Source: DASWIV01 sp036397475 (GTDB lineage: Bacteria > JAJVIF01 > JAPKYR01). From it: DNA of 11,211 bases. The stretch lies in assembly GCA_036397475.1 (NCBI GenBank), contig DASWIV010000094.1:1-11211 (forward strand). Direction: 5' to 3'. Numbering within the stretch: position 1 is the stretch's first letter; the number at the start of each line of letters is the position of its first letter. Below the pieces are notes generated by a model that worked only from the letters and a program-made list of their open reading frames with translations, made no database searches and was not told where the DNA came from. Both the position numbers and the translations under genes were made by a program. Shown here one piece after another: positions 1-6,474 of the stretch.

Positions 1-1813
1 TATCGACCTTCATCACCGGCTCCAGGATTATCGGGCCAGCGAGTTTGCAGGCCTTCTCGACCGCGATCGACGCCCCGATCTCAAACGATACTTCGCTCGA
101 ATCGACAGCGTGGAATTCACCATCGACAAGCCTCACAAGCACATCGGTCATGGGATATCCCGCGAGGATTCCGTTCATCAATTTGGACAATGCGCCTTTT
201 TCGACCGAAGGGAAAAATTCCTTTGGAATTTTTCCTCCGGTAACAACCGATTCGAATGCGTTTCCGGATCCTCTCTCCCGGGGTTCAACTTCCAGTGTCA
301 CATCCGCGTACATGCCCCGTCCGCCGGTCTGACGTACGTAGCGCTCCCGGGCTTTTGCCTTAGCCGTTATGCTTTCCTTGTAAGCCACCTGGGGGCTTCC
401 GACATTCGCCTCCACCCCAAATTCCCGTTGTAACCTGTCGACGATGATCTCCAGGTGAAGTTCCCCCATTCCACTGATGACAGTCTGACCGGTATCGGGA
501 TCTACGCTGGCCCTGAATGTAGGATCTTCATCAGCCAGCCTCGCGAGTGATTCCTTGAGTTTTACACCCTCAACCTGGCTGCGTGGCTCAATCGCGATGG
601 TGATTACAGGTTCCGGAAGATAAATGCTCTCAAGCGCGATCGGATGTTTCTGGTCGCAGAGGGTATCTCCGGTGGTGGTGAGTTTTAATCCCACAAGTGC
701 CGCCAGTTCTCCAGCTCTCAACTCGTCCACCGGCTCTCGCTTATTAGCGTGCATAATCAGAATCTGGTTTGCACGCTCGCGTTTTCCAAGCCGTGGATTT
801 AATGCGACCTGACCCTTCGAGAGAACTCCCGAATACACCCGTACATAGGTGATCCGGCCAACGTGCGGATCGACAGCGATCTTGAACGCCAGTGCCGCCA
901 GCGGATCATCGGGGTCGTTTTTACGGTGGATTATCTTTTCAGTGCCGGGCTCCATTCCCTCGATAGGAGGAACATCGCTTGGACTGGGACAATAATCGAT
1001 CACCGCGTTCAGGAGAGACTGGATACCCTTGTTCTTGAAAGCGCTTCCACAAAGGACCGGAGTCATTTTTCCGGTCAAGGTCGCATTACGGATAGCTCTC
1101 TTAAGAGTTACAGGATTCACTTCGCCGGCGAAAAATTCTTCCATCAACTCTTCGGAATGAACACTGACCGAATCGATCAATTTTTCGCGCCATTCCGAAG
1201 CGATGTTCCGCATATCGGATGGGATCTCTTCACGGCTGTATTCAACACCCGTCCCGTCAAGCCATCGATATGCCTGCATTTCGACCAGGTCGACAACACC
1301 CGCAAACCCCGACTCGCTTCCGATCGGGAGCTCAATTACCAGGGGGTTACCGTGGAGGCGTTTTCTGATCTGCTCCACCACTCCGTAGTAATTAGCGCCT
1401 ACCCGGTCCATTTTATTGATGAAACAAAGCCTGGGGACGTGGTACCTGTCAGCCTGTCGCCATACGGTTTCGGACTGGCTCTGTACTCCGCCTACAGCAC
1501 AAAAAACCAGAATCACGCTATCGAGAACCCTCATTGACCGCTCGACTTCCATAGTGAAGTCCACATGTCCGGGGGTATCGATAATGTTGATATGGTGCTT
1601 GTTCCACTCGCAGTAAGTCGCGGCAGAAGTGATGGTAATGCCACGCTCCCGCTCCTGGACCATCCAGTCGGTCTGCGTTGTGCCCTCGTGAACCTCACCG
1701 ACCTTATGAATCCTGTGTGCGTAAAAGAGGATCCTTTCGGTGGTTGTGGTTTTTCCGGCATCTACATGCGCCGCTATGCCAATGTTCCGAATCCTGGCCA
1801 GATCGTACTTCAC
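1..1813 (-). CDS. fusA: Translation elongation factor G (EF-G), 3' end cut by window edge
   Basis: GTPase that drives tRNA-mRNA translocation and, with RRF, ribosome recycling in the cytoplasm. My minus-strand translation is open for 604 codons with no stop; the family is about 690-700 residues, so roughly 90 C-terminal residues (domain V) lie outside. The G domain shows G1 AHVDAGKT (15-22), switch I with DWM and ERGIT (49-60), G3 DTPGH (79-83, with catalytic His83), G4 NKMD (133-136) and G5 CGSA (255-258). Domain III has SGMGELHLE (447-455); domain IV has RQTGGRG (494-500) and HAVDSSE (568-574). Start is GTG at 1811-1813, fixed by an SD GGAGGT (1820-1825) 6 nt upstream and by the family's usual MKYDLxRxRNIGI opening. 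It is the third gene of a str operon after rpsL and rpsG. Overall sequence is of the canonical EF-G I type, although switch I reads GTTQTDWM where E. coli has GAATMDWM. Confidence 0.97.
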   Translation of the reverse strand, partial: MKYDLARIRNIGIAAHVDAGKTTTTERILFYAHRIHKVGEVHEGTTQTDWMVQERERGITITSAATYCEWNKHHINIIDTPGHVDFTMEVERSMRVLDSVILVFCAVGGVQSQSETVWRQADRYHVPRLCFINKMDRVGANYYGVVEQIRKRLHGNPLVIELPIGSESGFAGVVDLVEMQAYRWLDGTGVEYSREEIPSDMRNIASEWREKLIDSVSVHSEELMEEFFAGEVNPVTLKRAIRNATLTGKMTPVLCGSAFKNKGIQSLLNAVIDYCPSPSDVPPIEGMEPGTEKIIHRKNDPDDPLAALAFKIAVDPHVGRITYVRVYSGVLSKGQVALNPRLGKRERANQILIMHANKREPVDELRAGELAALVGLKLTTTGDTLCDQKHPIALESIYLPEPVITIAIEPRSQVEGVKLKESLARLADEDPTFRASVDPDTGQTVISGMGELHLEIIVDRLQREFGVEANVGSPQVAYKESITAKAKARERYVRQTGGRGMYADVTLEVEPRERGSGNAFESVVTGGKIPKEFFPSVEKGALSKLMNGILAGYPMTDVLVRLVDGEFHAVDSSEVSFEIGASIAVEKACKLAGPIILEPVMKVD

Positions 1814-1842
1814 TTTCGCACCTCCCTATTCACACGTCACTG

Positions 1843-1860
1843 TCCCCCCGCGAAGGGGGA
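1843..1860 (-). promoter_or_regulatory. GC-only hairpin in the fusA leader
   Basis: Perfect 6-bp inverted repeat TCCCCC / GGGGGA with a 6-nt loop, 17 nt upstream of the fusA SD (1820-1825). On the mRNA it reads UCCCCC, loop UUCGCG, GGGGGA. No U-tract follows, so it is not a terminator. It could be an RNA stabiliser or insulator, or part of a translational control element. The stem is seen; its role is inference. Confidence 0.5.
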
Positions 1861-1934
1861 GCCAGTATCTGAGAATGTCCGGGATAATGCGTTCATCTTA
1901 ACCAGGTCAATTTCAATCAAAAATCTCATTAATC

Positions 1935-1962
1935 AAAAAACGATGCCGGTGTCAGCCGGGCA
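1935..1962 (-). terminator. Terminator-like hairpin between rpsG and fusA
   Basis: In the minus-strand transcript UGCC(C)GG pairs with CCGGCA (6 bp with one bulged C, 6-nt loop CUGACA; genomic 1944-1962). It is followed after 3 nt by six U (1935-1940). This is the shape of an intrinsic terminator, placed inside an operon between rpsG and fusA. As fusA is essential, partial or conditional termination is more plausible than full termination, or fusA has an extra promoter in the following 110 nt. A TTGACC box at 1905-1910 is the best -35 candidate, but I see no good -10 with it. Confidence 0.6.
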
Positions 1963-1986
1963 ACCGTCTTTATAAGCAATCGGCTG
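1953..1986 (-). promoter_or_regulatory. Possible antiterminator pairing after rpsG stop
   Basis: CAGCCG (mRNA; genomic 1981-1986), starting 2 nt after the rpsG stop codon, is perfectly complementary to CGGCUG (genomic 1953-1958). The second arm overlaps the left arm of the terminator hairpin at 1944-1962, so the two structures exclude each other. A ribosome at the rpsG stop codon would cover the first arm. The sequence match is seen; a regulatory switch is inference. Confidence 0.4.
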
Positions 1987-1988
1987 AT

Positions 1989-2456
1989 TTAAACCCTGTA
2001 GTGGGCGAATGCCCTGTTTGCCTCAGCCATTCTATGAGTATCGTCCTTTTTCTTTACGCTTGAGCCTGTACCATTTGCTGCGTCCATGAATTCCATGGCA
2101 AGTTTCTCTCGCATGGGTTTGCCTTTACGGGCTCGAGCATACGTAATGAGCCATCGCATGGCGTTCTCGATCTGCTTATAAGGCTTAATATCGATAGGCA
2201 CCTGATAGGTGGAACCACCGACGCGCCTGCTCTTAACCATAACGTGAGGGCGCGCGTTCTCAAGCGCTTTCCGGAAGGTGTCGATTCCGGTTTCGCCTGT
2301 TTTTTTCTCGCAAATATCGAGCGCGCCGTAAAAAATCTTCTCAGCGACAGTTTTCTTGCCGCGCCACATTAGCTTGTTTATAAACCGCGTTACGTCCTGA
2401 TCCTTGTAGCGCGCATCAGGCTCGATAATTCTTCTCTGTGGTTTCTTTCCTCTCAT
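1989..2456 (-). CDS. rpsG: 30S ribosomal protein S7
   Basis: Primary 16S rRNA-binding protein that nucleates assembly of the 30S head and lies near the E site. At 155 residues it matches the usual 155-156. Hallmarks are the opening MRGKKPQRR.I.PD.(R)Y (1-17), KSRRVGGSTYQVP (75-87) and the C-terminal MAEANRAFAHYR (143-154). The frame stays open for 72 more codons upstream, but the ATG at 2454-2456 is right: it matches the family N-terminus and has an AAGGA (2464-2468) SD at 7 nt. In E. coli S7 represses its operon by binding the rpsL-rpsG spacer. Here that spacer is 160 nt and structured, so similar feedback is possible but not shown. Confidence 0.98.
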   Translation of the reverse strand: MRGKKPQRRIIEPDARYKDQDVTRFINKLMWRGKKTVAEKIFYGALDICEKKTGETGIDTFRKALENARPHVMVKSRRVGGSTYQVPIDIKPYKQIENAMRWLITYARARKGKPMREKLAMEFMDAANGTGSSVKKKDDTHRMAEANRAFAHYRV

Positions 2457-2483
2457 TTGCTGATCCTTAAGTTTCCTGACAAT

Positions 2484-2516
2484 AAAAAGAGCCCGCATAT
2501 CGTGATAAAGTCGGGC
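2484..2516 (-). terminator. Attenuator-like hairpin in the rpsL-rpsG spacer
   Basis: The transcript has GCCCG / CGGGC (genomic 2512-2516 and 2491-2495) around a 16-nt loop that itself contains a small UAUC/GAUA inverted repeat. UC and then UUUUU (2484-2488) follow. It ends about 27 nt before the rpsG start codon, just ahead of the SD. The stem is only 5 bp, so strength as a terminator is doubtful. The position matches where E. coli S7 binds its mRNA, so a protein-binding fold is an alternative reading. Confidence 0.4.
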
Positions 2517-2616
2517 CGCAAACTTAACGCGCACAAAAGTGCTGTCAAGGCGAGTCGTGGTTGGACAAAAATCACTCCCGGGGAGCTTGCCCCTGCGACC
2601 CTGTATGTATTTTATC

Positions 2617-2991
2617 TTACGCCTTGGGGCGTTTAGTTCCGTACTTGGACCTCGCTCTTCTCCTGTTTTCAACTCCGGCGGTGTCCAGGGTACCCCTGAG
2701 AATATGGTACCTCACGCCGCCAAGGTCTTTTACCCTACCGCCGCGGATCAGTACAACCGAGTGTTCCTGAAGGTTGTGGCCGATACCGGGGATGTAAGCG
2801 GTGACCTCGATTCCATTGGTAAGACGTACCCTCGCGACCTTCCTGAGCGCGGAGTTCGGCTTCTTGGGGGTCACAGTCCAGACGCGGGTGCAGACACCAC
2901 GTTTCTGCGGATTCGCCTGGAGAGCGGGCGCTTTATTTTTCTTTGTAACTCTGGTGCGCCCGTGACGCACTAACTGGTTAATAGTAGGCAT
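2617..2991 (-). CDS. rpsL: 30S ribosomal protein S12, with Pro91 replaced by Gly
   Basis: Decoding-centre protein of the small subunit; it contacts h44 and h18 of 16S rRNA and sets proofreading and streptomycin response. The length of 124 residues is standard. Conserved segments are MPTINQLVRHGR (1-12), PQKRGVCTRV (28-37), TPKKPNSALRKV (41-52, with Lys43), GHNLQEHSVVLIRGGRVKD (71-89) and the end RSKYGTKRPKA. The loop that is DLPGVRYH in almost all bacteria reads DLGGVRYH; codon 91 (2719-2721) is GGC. Asp89, the residue modified by RimO where that enzyme exists, is kept. Start is ATG at 2989-2991, with AAGGG (2999-3003) as SD. The frame extends 22 codons further upstream, but that stretch is promoter and leader. 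First gene of the str operon. Confidence 0.98.
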   Translation of the reverse strand: MPTINQLVRHGRTRVTKKNKAPALQANPQKRGVCTRVWTVTPKKPNSALRKVARVRLTNGIEVTAYIPGIGHNLQEHSVVLIRGGRVKDLGGVRYHILRGTLDTAGVENRRRARSKYGTKRPKA

Positions 2992-2998
2992 AATAAAA

Positions 2999-3020
2999 CC
3001 CTTGGCGCCCTTAAAGGCGC
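2999..3020 (-). promoter_or_regulatory. rpsL SD and 5'-end leader hairpin
   Basis: The leader from the predicted start point (about 3021-3023) to the ATG is only about 30 nt. It holds a perfect 5-bp stem GCGCC / GGCGC (3005-3009, 3016-3020) with a 6-nt loop, then the SD AAGGG (2999-3003). The hairpin would sit at the extreme 5' end of the mRNA, a position that often protects a transcript from decay. The structure is seen; the function is inferred. Confidence 0.45.
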
Positions 3021-3028
3021 AAGTGGGA

Positions 3029-3057
3029 AATCTATCACAATATGGCATCCCCGTCAA
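3029..3057 (-). promoter_or_regulatory. sigma70-type promoter of the rpsL-rpsG-fusA operon
   Basis: -35 TTGACG (3052-3057) and -10 TAGATT (3029-3034) are separated by exactly 17 bp, with an AT-rich stretch just upstream. The predicted start is near 3022. It shows that the str operon has its own promoter and is transcriptionally separate from the gene upstream, which ends in its own terminator. Confidence 0.75.
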
Positions 3058-3069
3058 GGATTTTATCTG

Positions 3070-3083
3070 AAAATCGCGATTTT
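3070..3083. repeat. 14-bp perfect palindrome upstream of the rpsL promoter
   Basis: AAAATCG/CGATTTT is a perfect dyad whose near edge is 12 bp upstream of the rpsL -35 box. It may be an operator or only part of an AT-rich UP-element-like stretch. No second copy was noticed elsewhere in the window. Confidence 0.35.
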
Positions 3084-3130
3084 TTGCTATATTACGTATA
3101 TCTCAAGCACTTATACATTAATACATACAA

Positions 3131-3154
3131 CAAAAAGCCGGACCTGAGTCCGGC
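3131..3154 (-). terminator. Intrinsic terminator of the H1-like gene
   Basis: Perfect 7-bp stem GCCGGAC / GTCCGGC (3137-3143, 3148-3154) with a 4-nt loop, followed on the minus strand by UUUUUG. It lies 65 nt past the stop codon of the 3220-3606 gene and before the rpsL promoter, cleanly separating the two units. Confidence 0.85.
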
Positions 3155-3219
3155 ATTTATTCCAGCAAATCTCTCCAGATTAAGGAGCGCTTAAAAGCAA
3201 AAAGGGCATTGCAGATGCA

Positions 3220-3606
3220 TTACCCGGCGTACTTGTAAGTTCCCCTCTTAAGTTTTTTCACTTCCGGAGTGGTACGCAAAACAGTGATAACAGTGCTGGC
3301 AGGATATTTTCCGCCGAACTTGGAGTTCTTACTCTTGATCTTATTTAAGAGCTCCTGAAGTGAAAATTGACCCTTGAAAGTTTTCGCGGCATCGAGAACG
3401 ACATCCCGGTTTTTGGACTTTCGCCGTCCCCGTTTAATGGCAGACTTCGGCTTGCGTCCGGGACCACGTCCCTTTTTGATACCGGCTACCTTTTCAAGAG
3501 CCGATAGAACGTCACGCTTGTCGACAAGCTCCTTTTCAAGGGCACTTATCTCCTTGCGCAGTTCCATGACTAACCTCGACACACTGCTCTTGATATCTTT
3601 CGGCAT
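3220..3606 (-). CDS. Small basic histone-H1-like protein: coiled coil, AT-hook-like linker, winged helix
   Basis: I do not recognise a named family. The 128 residues fall into three parts. Residues 8-42 form an amphipathic heptad-like helix (LVMELRKEISALEKEL...), probably a coiled coil. Residues 44-67 are Lys/Arg/Gly/Pro-rich, with GRGPGRKPK and KRGRRKSK, resembling AT-hooks or histone H1 tails. Residues 68-127 look like a compact winged helix: VVLDAAKTF, FSLQELLNKI, PASTVITVLR as recognition helix, then KKLKRGTYKY as wing. This argues for non-specific or AT-rich DNA binding, perhaps in nucleoid organisation, though a transcription factor is possible. ATG is at 3604-3606; the nearest purine box (AAGGGAG) is 14 nt away, farther than ideal, and no better in-frame start exists. 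It stands alone between its own promoter and terminator. Function is inference. Confidence 0.85.
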   Translation of the reverse strand: MPKDIKSSVSRLVMELRKEISALEKELVDKRDVLSALEKVAGIKKGRGPGRKPKSAIKRGRRKSKNRDVVLDAAKTFKGQFSLQELLNKIKSKNSKFGGKYPASTVITVLRTTPEVKKLKRGTYKYAG

Positions 3607-3654
3607 ACTGTGAGAATCAACTCCCTTAAAATATAAAATTAGAATTCAATTTGG

Positions 3655-3660
3655 ATTATA
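3655..3660 (-). promoter_or_regulatory. Candidate -10 box for the H1-like gene
   Basis: A perfect TATAAT on the minus strand, 48 bp upstream of the ATG, giving a leader of about 40 nt that includes AAGGGAG. No good -35 lies 16-18 bp upstream, so the assignment rests on the -10 alone. Confidence 0.4.
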
Positions 3661-3878
3661 CATGCTTTATTTTGCTAATTGGAAGAGTTTTACCAATATT
3701 AAAAAATTATTTTTTGTTACACTATTAATCAAACAGGTATACATTATTCAAATATCAAACTTCCCATTGGATTTAATTTGTATAGAAAAATAGTTTTAAA
3801 TGTCAGCCCATAAGGATATCATCCACCATTACTTATATTATTAATTTTTCCCCGATTCGTTCAGTCGTCCTTCTGTTG

Positions 3879-3884
3879 TATAAT
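3879..3884 (+). promoter_or_regulatory. Candidate -10 box for the antiporter gene
   Basis: A perfect TATAAT preceded directly by TG, 17 bp before the ATG at 3902. The likely start point is near 3891, leaving a leader of only about 11 nt with a weak GAGAAA as SD. The -35 region (TTCGTT at 3856-3861) is poor. Confidence 0.4.
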
Positions 3885-3901
3885 TAACCTGAGAAATTTT
3901 A

Positions 3902-5044
3902 ATGGAAAATCAAGGAAACACACCGCCGGAATTCACCCAGTCATTTGTGATCGGATTACTGATAGCGATTGCTGGCGTGCTCGCGATCGAATTCAGCCTG
4001 TCAGTCGCGGTCCTTGAAATCCTGATGGGAGTTTTCGCACGTAATGTCGTCGGCGTATACCAGGCTGAATGGCTGGAATTCATTTCTGAATTCGGTCTTA
4101 TCACTCTGATGTTCATCGCCGGTTTCGAAGTTGACCTCCCCATACTCAAGAAGAATTTCGGGAAAAGCACAGTCGTAGGAATTTCCAGCTTTATTATTCC
4201 ATTTGGAGGCATATATCTTGTAAGTCGACTACTTGGAATGGAGCATCTTAAGGCGATCCTGATGTCAATCGCTCTTTCAACTACAAGTCTGGCTTTAATT
4301 TTCCCGGCATTAAGACAGAAAGGACTTTTAAAATACCCCGACGGACAATTCATCCTCTCAGCAGCAAGCATTGTAGACATCCTGTCCATCTTATCTCTTA
4401 CAATATTCTTTATACAGCCTGACTGGAACCTTTTGTTTGGAGCAATTGGTGTCGTTTTAATTTTTGTTCTTGGACCAAAAATCAGTCCAATATTATTCGG
4501 ACGATGGAAAGGCAATGTAGTTGAGATGGAAGTCAAATTCATCCTGTTTACATTGCTTGCCCTGATATTTATTGGAGCTTTATCCGAGGTTCACGCCGCA
4601 CTTACCGGTTTCGTTTTCGGTGTAATGATGGGCAGCCTGATGAAGGAACACTTTGAGGTTGAAGATAAACTTCGCACGATTGTTTTCAGCTTCTTCGCTC
4701 CGGTCTTCTTCTTCCATGCTGGTGCTCAGATGGACCTCTCCCAGTTTAATATTTCCTACATTCTAATGTTTCTATTATTCGCGCCGCTTGCCTTTGGACT
4801 GAAATATTTTGGAAGCTACTTCCCGTTCAAGTATTACAAAAATTCCCTGACAACCTATGGTGCTATTCTGTTTAATTATCAGTTGTCTTTCGCTATCATC
4901 GCTGCCCTTTTCGGACTTGAAACAGGATTATTCTCCCTCGCTGAGTACTCCGTGGTTATGGGTGTCGTACTCGCAACCAGCCTAACTACCGCTTTCATAC
5001 TGAAATTCAGAGGGAAATCTAAACAGGATTACTTCGAGGATTAA
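3902..5044 (+). CDS. CPA2-type monovalent cation/proton antiporter, membrane domain only
   Basis: Polytopic inner-membrane protein (380 residues, about 11-12 hydrophobic segments) of the Na+/H+ exchanger fold (Pfam PF00999 type). It is expected to swap Na+ or K+ for H+ in pH and salt balance. Family marks are LITLMFIAGFEVDLPILKK (67-85), ALSTTSLALIFPALR (124-138) in the unwound fourth helix, the fifth-helix Asp in SIVDILSIL (156-164) and FFFHAGAQMDLSQF (269-282). Many CPA2 members have DD or ND at the ion site; here it reads VD, with Asp159 as the single acid. The C-terminus ends just after the last helix, without the TrkA-N nucleotide-binding domain of Kef-type relatives. Its stop overlaps the convergent ALDH stop by 4 nt. 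Substrate cannot be read from the sequence. Confidence 0.88.
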   Translation: MENQGNTPPEFTQSFVIGLLIAIAGVLAIEFSLSVAVLEILMGVFARNVVGVYQAEWLEFISEFGLITLMFIAGFEVDLPILKKNFGKSTVVGISSFIIPFGGIYLVSRLLGMEHLKAILMSIALSTTSLALIFPALRQKGLLKYPDGQFILSAASIVDILSILSLTIFFIQPDWNLLFGAIGVVLIFVLGPKISPILFGRWKGNVVEMEVKFILFTLLALIFIGALSEVHAALTGFVFGVMMGSLMKEHFEVEDKLRTIVFSFFAPVFFFHAGAQMDLSQFNISYILMFLLFAPLAFGLKYFGSYFPFKYYKNSLTTYGAILFNYQLSFAIIAALFGLETGLFSLAEYSVVMGVVLATSLTTAFILKFRGKSKQDYFED

Positions 5045-6468
5045 AATCTCAGGACCAGCACCCGTTCTTCGGTCATCTCATCCATCGTACACCTGACGCC
5101 TTCCCTGCCGATTCCCGACTCCTTTGTGCCGCCATAGGGGTAATTGTCTACCCGTACAGTGGGAATATCGTTCACAATAAGAGCGCCTGTTTCAATGCTC
5201 TTGTAGGCCTGATTGACCCGTTTTATGTCGTTGGTAAAAATTCCAGCCTGAAGACCATAGATAGAATCGTTCACGCCATCAATTGCCTGGTCCCAGGTTT
5301 TGTATTTATGTACGGTAATAACAGGCCCGAAAATTTCATCACAGTACACTCTCGATTTTTTCTTCACGTCCGAAAGCACCGTTGGCGATACCACCGAGCC
5401 CTTTCGTTTGCCTTTGAGCAATACAGTAGCGCCGTCAGCGATCGCGGCATCGATCCACGCCTCGATTCTGTCCGCTTCTGAAGGAGTGATCATAGGACCC
5501 ACAACTGTTTTCGTATCAGCCGGATCGCCCGATTTAATTTTCCGGCACTCTTTCAAAAGCATCTCAAGAAACTTTTTATAGATTTTATCGTGAACGAATA
5601 CTCTCTGGACCGCGATACACACCTGTCCCGCATGGGCGAATCCGCCAAACGCAGTTCTTCGGGCGGCAAAATCGAGATCCGCATCTTCATGGACCACAAC
5701 TCCGGCGTTGCCTCCAAGTTCCAGCGCTATCCGTTTCCTGCCCGAAACCGATTTCAGTTTCCAGCCGACTTCCGCGCTTCCGGTGAACGAAAGCATGGCA
5801 GGTGCCTGATTTTTGACGAGGCGTTCAAATGCACTTCCACGGCATGGCACTACATTAACCGATCCCGGGGGACATCCGGCATCGTGGCAGATTTCTGCCA
5901 GTTTGAGGGCGGTCAGTGGGGTTTCGCTCGATGGCTTGATTATCACCGGACAACCAACCGCGATTGCCGGCGCAAGCTTGTGCATTACCAGGTTCAGGGG
6001 AAAATTGAACGGGCTGACAGCCAGGGTAACGCCGATCGGGAATCGCCTGACAATGGAAGTGAAGTCCCTCGCTCCAGGATGAATGTCGAGTGGAAGAAGC
6101 TCGCCGCCGAACCTGACAGCTTCTTCAGCCGCCCATTTCGATGTTACTCTCGATCTGGATACTTCCCCACGCGCGAACGTGATCGGTTTTCCGCCTTCCG
6201 CGCAAATCAGGTTCGCCAGTTCGTCGGCATTTTTTCCGATGCCCTGTTCGATTCGATGAAGGATCTCCGATCGCTCATAGCGTTTCATGCTTGAAATCGT
6301 TTTGAATGAATCTGTGGCGGAGTCCAGTGCTTTATCGAGCAGGTTTTCGCCAGTGAGGGGCATGGCGGCGATTGTTTCGAGAGTGTATGGATTTAAAACT
6401 GGATGGTGGTCTTTTGTGGCAATAAATTCGCCACCGATGTAGCACTTATGCTTTTTGATTGAAGCCAT
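5041..6468 (-). CDS. NAD(P)-dependent aldehyde dehydrogenase, lactaldehyde dehydrogenase/GapN-like
   Basis: Oxidises an aldehyde to the carboxylic acid with NAD(P)+. At 475 residues it has the standard ALDH length and a complete active site: Asn155 in SPFNFPLN, cofactor Lys178 in IIKPSSE, FTGSAEVG (228-235), general base Glu250 in LELGGN, nucleophile Cys284 in GQVC, Glu378 in CDEIFGPV and YPYGGTKESGIGREG (443-457). The N-terminal CYIGGEF and overall pattern resemble the lactaldehyde / non-phosphorylating glyceraldehyde-3-phosphate dehydrogenase branch, but the substrate is not fixed by the motifs. ATG is at 6466-6468; AGAGGT sits directly against it, so initiation probably relies on coupling to the acetyltransferase gene that ends 6 nt upstream. 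It is the last gene of the folP-GNAT-ALDH cluster and converges on the antiporter gene. Confidence 0.93.
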   Translation of the reverse strand: MASIKKHKCYIGGEFIATKDHHPVLNPYTLETIAAMPLTGENLLDKALDSATDSFKTISSMKRYERSEILHRIEQGIGKNADELANLICAEGGKPITFARGEVSRSRVTSKWAAEEAVRFGGELLPLDIHPGARDFTSIVRRFPIGVTLAVSPFNFPLNLVMHKLAPAIAVGCPVIIKPSSETPLTALKLAEICHDAGCPPGSVNVVPCRGSAFERLVKNQAPAMLSFTGSAEVGWKLKSVSGRKRIALELGGNAGVVVHEDADLDFAARRTAFGGFAHAGQVCIAVQRVFVHDKIYKKFLEMLLKECRKIKSGDPADTKTVVGPMITPSEADRIEAWIDAAIADGATVLLKGKRKGSVVSPTVLSDVKKKSRVYCDEIFGPVITVHKYKTWDQAIDGVNDSIYGLQAGIFTNDIKRVNQAYKSIETGALIVNDIPTVRVDNYPYGGTKESGIGREGVRCTMDEMTEERVLVLRF

Positions 6469-6474
6469 ACCTCT

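Larger units (their letters stand above)
3607..3901. other. AT-rich divergent intergenic region
   Basis: About 295 bp separate the H1-like gene from the antiporter gene, which run apart. It is clearly richer in A+T than its surroundings, with runs such as A6-TTA-T6 at 3701-3715, and has a near-consensus -10 box for each direction. I see no small gene, tRNA or riboswitch in it. Confidence 0.6.

Noticed and set aside
863..1537. 224-codon open frame on the plus strand
   Set aside because: It is antisense to the conserved G-domain and domain II part of fusA, and its translation shows no domain or SD.
2457..2672. 72-codon N-terminal extension of rpsG
   Set aside because: S7 proteins start at the MRGKKPQRR segment, there is an SD right before that ATG, and the extra stretch is the intercistronic spacer and part of rpsL.
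2992..3057. 22-codon N-terminal extension of rpsL
   Set aside because: It overlaps the -10 and -35 boxes and the leader hairpin, while S12 normally begins at MPTINQL.
3701..3715. A6-TTA-T6 near-palindrome as a terminator
   Set aside because: It is an all-AT stem in a divergent intergenic region with no gene running into it; an AT-rich or curved upstream element is more likely.
5590..6294. 234-codon open frame on the plus strand
   Set aside because: It lies wholly antisense to the aldehyde dehydrogenase, whose active-site motifs fill the other strand; its composition is that of a shadow frame.
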